From positions 96,670,001 to 96,734,000 of the forward strand of contig CM060883.1 of assembly GCA_030762935.1 (NCBI GenBank): a DNA stretch of 64,000 bases, read 5' to 3'. The translations under genes and the position numbers were made by a program. Shown in pieces: positions 60,126 through 64,000 of this stretch. Below the pieces are notes generated by a model. It saw nothing but the letters and a program-made list of their open reading frames with translations, had not been told where the DNA came from and did not search any database. The stretch is from Hymenopus coronatus (Eukaryota > Arthropoda > Insecta > Mantodea > Hymenopodidae). Position 1 is the first letter of the stretch. Every line of letters starts with the position of its first letter.

Positions 60126-61191
60126 TTAACAGCGAGTTTTGTTCCGTTGCACAGTTTCGGCTGATTGAGATTGTGTATCATAATTATTAACAGCGAGTCT
60201 TGTTTCCTTGCACAGTTTCGGCTGATTGAGATTGTGTAGCATAATTATTAACAGCGGGCTTAGTTGCACAGTTTCGTCTGATTGAGATTGCGTAGTATAA
60301 TTTTTAACAGCGAGTCCTGTTTCCTTGCACAGTTTCGGCTGACTGAGATAACGTATCATAATTATTAACATCGAGTCATGTTCCGTTGCACAGTTTCGGC
60401 TGACTGAGTTTGCGTATCATAATTATTAACAGCGAGTCTTGTTCCGTTGCACAGTTTCAGCTGATTGAGATTGTGTAGCATAATTATTAAAGCCAGTCTT
60501 GTTTCCTTCCACAATTTCGGCTGATTGAGATTGTGTAGCATAATTATTAACAGCGAGTCTTGTTGCATAGTTTCGGCTGATTGAGATTGTGTATCATAAT
60601 TATTAACAGCGAATCTTGTTGCACAATTTCTGCTGATTGAGATTGCGTAGCATGATTATTAACAGCGAGTTTTGTTCCGTTGCACAGTTTCTGCTGATTG
60701 AGATTGTGTATCATAATTATTAACAGCGAGTCTTGTTTCCTTGCACAGTTTCGGCTGATTGAGATTGTGTAGCATAATTATTAACAGCGGGCTTAGTTGC
60801 ACAGTTTCGTCTGATTGAGATTGCGTAGTATAATTTTTAACAGCGAGTCCTGTTTCCTTGCACAGTTTCGGCTGACTGAGATAACGTATCATAATTATTA
60901 ACATCGAGTCATGTTCCGTTGCACAGTTTCGGCTGACTGAGTTTTCGTATCATAATTATTAACAGCGAGTCTTGTTCCGTTGCACAGTTTCAGCTGATTG
61001 AGATTGTGTAGCATAATTATTAAAGCCAGTCTTGTTTCCTTCCACAATTTCGGCTGATTGAGATTGTGTAGCATAATTATTAACAGCGAGTCTTGTTGCA
61101 TAGTTTCGGCTGATTGAGATTGTGTAGCATAATTATTAACAGCGAGTTTTGTTGCACAGTTCCTGCTGATTGAGATTGTGTAACATAATTA
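60126..61191. repeat. 533-bp tandem duplication in array 2
   Basis: 60,126-60,658 and 60,659-61,191 are nearly identical at an offset of 533 bp (about nine units). The marker units GGGCTTAGTTGCAC, GAGATAACGTATC and AAAGCCAGTCTTG repeat at that offset. Differences are few (for example GAGTTTGCG against GAGTTTTCG near 60,409/60,942). This is the youngest-looking event in array 2. Confidence 0.85.
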
Positions 61192-64000
61192 TCAACAGCG
61201 AGTCTTGTTCCGTTGCACAGTTTCGGCTGATTGAGATTGTGTATCATAATTATTAAGAGCGAGTTTTCTTCCTTGCAAACTTTCGGCTAATTGAGATTGT
61301 GTATCATAATTATTAACAGCGAGTCTTGTTGCACAGTTTCTGCTGATTGAGATTGTGTAGCATAATTATTAACAGCGAGTCTTGTTCCACAGTTTCGGCT
61401 GATTGAGATTGCGTAGCATAATTATTAACAGCGAGTCTTGTTTCCTTGCATAGTTTCGGCTGATTGAGATTGTGTATCATAATTATTAACAGCGAGTCTT
61501 GTTGCACAGTTTCGGCTGATTGAGATTGTGTAGCATAATCATTAACATCGAGTCTTGTTGCACAGTTTCAGCTGGTTGAGACTGTGCAGCCTGATTATTA
61601 ACAGAGAGTCTTGTTGCACAGTTTCGGCTGATTGAGATTGCTTATCATAATTATTAACAGCGAGGCTTGTTTCCTTGCACAATTTCGGCTGATTGAGATT
61701 GTGTAGCATAATTATTAAAGGCGAGTCTTGTTCCGTTGCACAGTTTCGGCTGATTGAGATTGCGTAGCATAATTATTAACAGCGAGTTTTGTTCCGGTGC
61801 ACAGTTTCGGCTGACTGAGATTGTGTAGCATAATTATTAACAGCGAGTCTTGTTGCCTTGCACAATTTCGTCTGATTGATATTGTGTAGTATAATTATTA
61901 ACAGCGAGTTTTCTTTCCTTGCTCAATTTCGGCTGATTGAGATGGTGTAGCATAATTATTAACAGCGAGTCTTGTTACGTTGCACAGTTTCGGCTGATTG
62001 AGACTGTGTAGCATAATTATTAACAGCGAGTCTTGTTCCGTTGCACAGTTTCGGCTGATTGAGATTGCGTAGCATAATTATTAACAGCGGGTCTTGTTCC
62101 GTTGCACAATTTCGGCTGATTGAGATTCTGTATCATAATTATTAAAAGCGAGTCATGTTCCGTTGCACAGTTTCGGCTGACTGAGATTGCGTATCATAAT
62201 TATTAACAGCGGGTCTAGTTGCACAGTTTCGGCTGATTGAGATTGCGTAGCATAATTATTAACAGCGAGTCTTGTTGCACAGTTTCGGCTTATTGAGATT
62301 GTGTATCATTATCATTAACAGCGATTCTTGTTCCTCTGCACAGTTTCGGCTGATTGAGATTGCGTAGCATAAATATTAACAGCGAATCTTGTTCCGTTGC
62401 ACAGTTTCGGCTGATTGAGATTACGTAGCATTATTATTAACAGCGAGTCTTGTTCCGTTGCACAGTTTCGGCTGATTGAGATTGTGTAGCTTACATATGA
62501 ACAGCGAGTCTTGTTTCCTGGCACAATTTCGGCTGATTGAGATTGTGTAGCATAATTATTAACAGCGAGTCTTGTTGCACAGTTTCGGCTGATTGAGAAT
62601 GTGTAGCATAATTACTAACAGCGAGTATAGTTCCGTTGCACAGTTTCGGCTGATTGAGATTGAGTAGCATAATTATTAACAGCGAGTTTTGTTGCACTGT
62701 TTCGGCTGATTGAGATTGTGTAGCATAATTGTTAACAGCGAGTCTTGTTCCGCTGCACTGTTTCGGCTGATTGAGATTGTGTAGCATAGTTATTAACAGC
62801 AAGTCTTGTTTCCTTGCACAATTTTGGCTGATTGAGATTGTGTAGCATAATTATTAACAGCGAAATTTCTTTCCTTGCTCAATTTCGGCTGATTGAGATT
62901 GTGTACCATAATTTTTAACAGCGAGTCTTGTTCCGTTGCACAGTTCGGCTGATTGAGACTGTGTAGCATAATTATTAACAGCGAGTCTTGTTCCGTTGCA
63001 CAGTTTCGGCTGATTGAGATTGTGTAGCATAATTATTAACAACGAGTCTTCTTCCGTTGCACAGTTTAGGCTGATTGAGATTGTTTAGCATAATTATTAA
63101 CAGCGACTCTTGTTTCCTTGCACAGTTTTGGCTGATTGAGATTGTGTATCATAATGATTAACAGCGAGTCTTGTTGCACAGTTAGGACTGCTTGAGATTG
63201 CGTAGCATAATAATTAACAGCGAGTCTTGTTGTACAGTTTCGGCTGATTGAGATTGTGTAGCATAATTATTAACAGCGAGTCTTTTTTCCTTGCACAGTT
63301 ACGGCTGATTGAGATTGTGTATCATAATTATTAACAGCGAATCTTGTTGCACAATTTCTGCTGATTGAGATTGCGTAGCATGATTATTAACAGCGAGTTT
63401 TGTTCCGTTGCACAGTTTCGGCTGATTGAGATTGTGTAGCATAATTAATAACATCGGGTCTTGCTCCGTTGCACAGTTTTGGCTGATTGAGATTGTGTAG
63501 CATAATTATTAACATCGAGTCTTGTTGCGTTGCACGGTTTCAGCAAATTGAGATTGTGTAGCATAATTATTATCAGCGAGTCTTGTTCCGTTGCACAGTT
63601 TCGTTTGATTGAGATCGTGTATCATAATTATTAACAGCGAGTCTTGTTGCACATTTTCGGCTGATTGAGATTGTGTATCATAATTATTAACAGCGAGTGC
63701 TGTTGTACAGTTTCGGCTGATTGAGATTGTGTATCATATTTTTTAACTGCAAGTCTTGTTCCGTTGCACAGTTACGGCTGATTGAGATTGTGTATCATAA
63801 TTATTAACAGCGAGTCTTGTTGCACAGTTTCTGCTGATTGAGATTGTGTATCATAATTATTAACAGCGAGTCTTGTTGCACAGTTTCGGCTGATTGAGAT
63901 TGTGTATCATAATCATTAACAGCGAGTCTTGTTCCTTTGCACAGTTTCGGCTGATTGAGATTGCGTGTCATAATTATTAACAGCGAGTCTTGTTCCGTTG

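Larger units (their letters stand above)
43615..64000. repeat. Giant minisatellite array 2 (56/61-bp unit)
   Basis: Head-to-tail units of about 61 bp run to the window end (about 340 units). Landmarks are CAGTTTCGGCTGATTGAGAT, GTGTAGCATAATTATTAACA and GCGAGTCTTGTTCCGTTGCA. A 5-bp shorter form (GTCTTGTTGCACAG, 56 bp) is intermixed, and a third form has TTTCCTTGCAC. A dinucleotide switch (GTGTAGC, GCGTAGC or GTGTATC) recurs in all forms. There is no interspersed insertion in more than 20 kb. The unit has no visible homology with array 1. Minus-strand frames of 60-155 codons (with repeated NLNQPKLCNGTRLAVNNYAT) cycle through three frames of the unit and are by-products. Confidence 0.98.

Overview
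This is animal nuclear DNA and contains no prokaryotic genes. It is AT-rich, has GT-AG splice sites, long introns and tRNA-derived SINEs, and is crowded with decayed mariner, pogo, hAT, LINE and Penelope-like elements. The tRNA-type SINEs and the palindrome-ended repeat family look to me like sequences I associate with molluscs, possibly an octopus-like cephalopod. That is inference from memory, not a search.

Layout. (1) Positions 1 to about 18,345 are one uninterrupted minisatellite of 61/64-bp units. It carries a nearly perfect tandem duplication of 8,256 bp: about 1,165-9,420 repeated at about 9,421-17,690. (2) About 18,346-43,614 is ordinary intron-like sequence holding at least two coding exons on the + strand (29,352-29,489 and 39,554-39,682). 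Both are phase 0 and encode charged, coiled-coil protein that I tentatively assign to the MTCL1/SOGA family. Around them lie two SINE families, a jockey/CR1-like LINE tail, two mariner fossils, a hAT (ZMYM1/DUF4371-type) fossil, a foldback hairpin, a pogo-like element with terminal inverted repeats, three Penelope-like fossils, six copies of an unclassified palindrome-ended repeat, a fossil of an uncharacterised repetitive protein family, and a 72-bp tandem array that stays open in one frame. (3) About 43,615 to the end is a second giant minisatellite of 56/61-bp units, unrelated in sequence to the first, built by duplications of 533, about 3,260-3,380 and 3,702 bp.

How it fits together. The only support for a host gene is the exon pair. 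If they belong to one gene, the 10-kb stretch between them is an intron, and both giant arrays may lie in flanking introns of the same gene. Almost everything else is mobile-element debris, with clear cases of one element inserted into another that give relative ages. No intact mobile-element gene, structural RNA gene or CRISPR was found. The many short reading frames inside the arrays are by-products of repetition.
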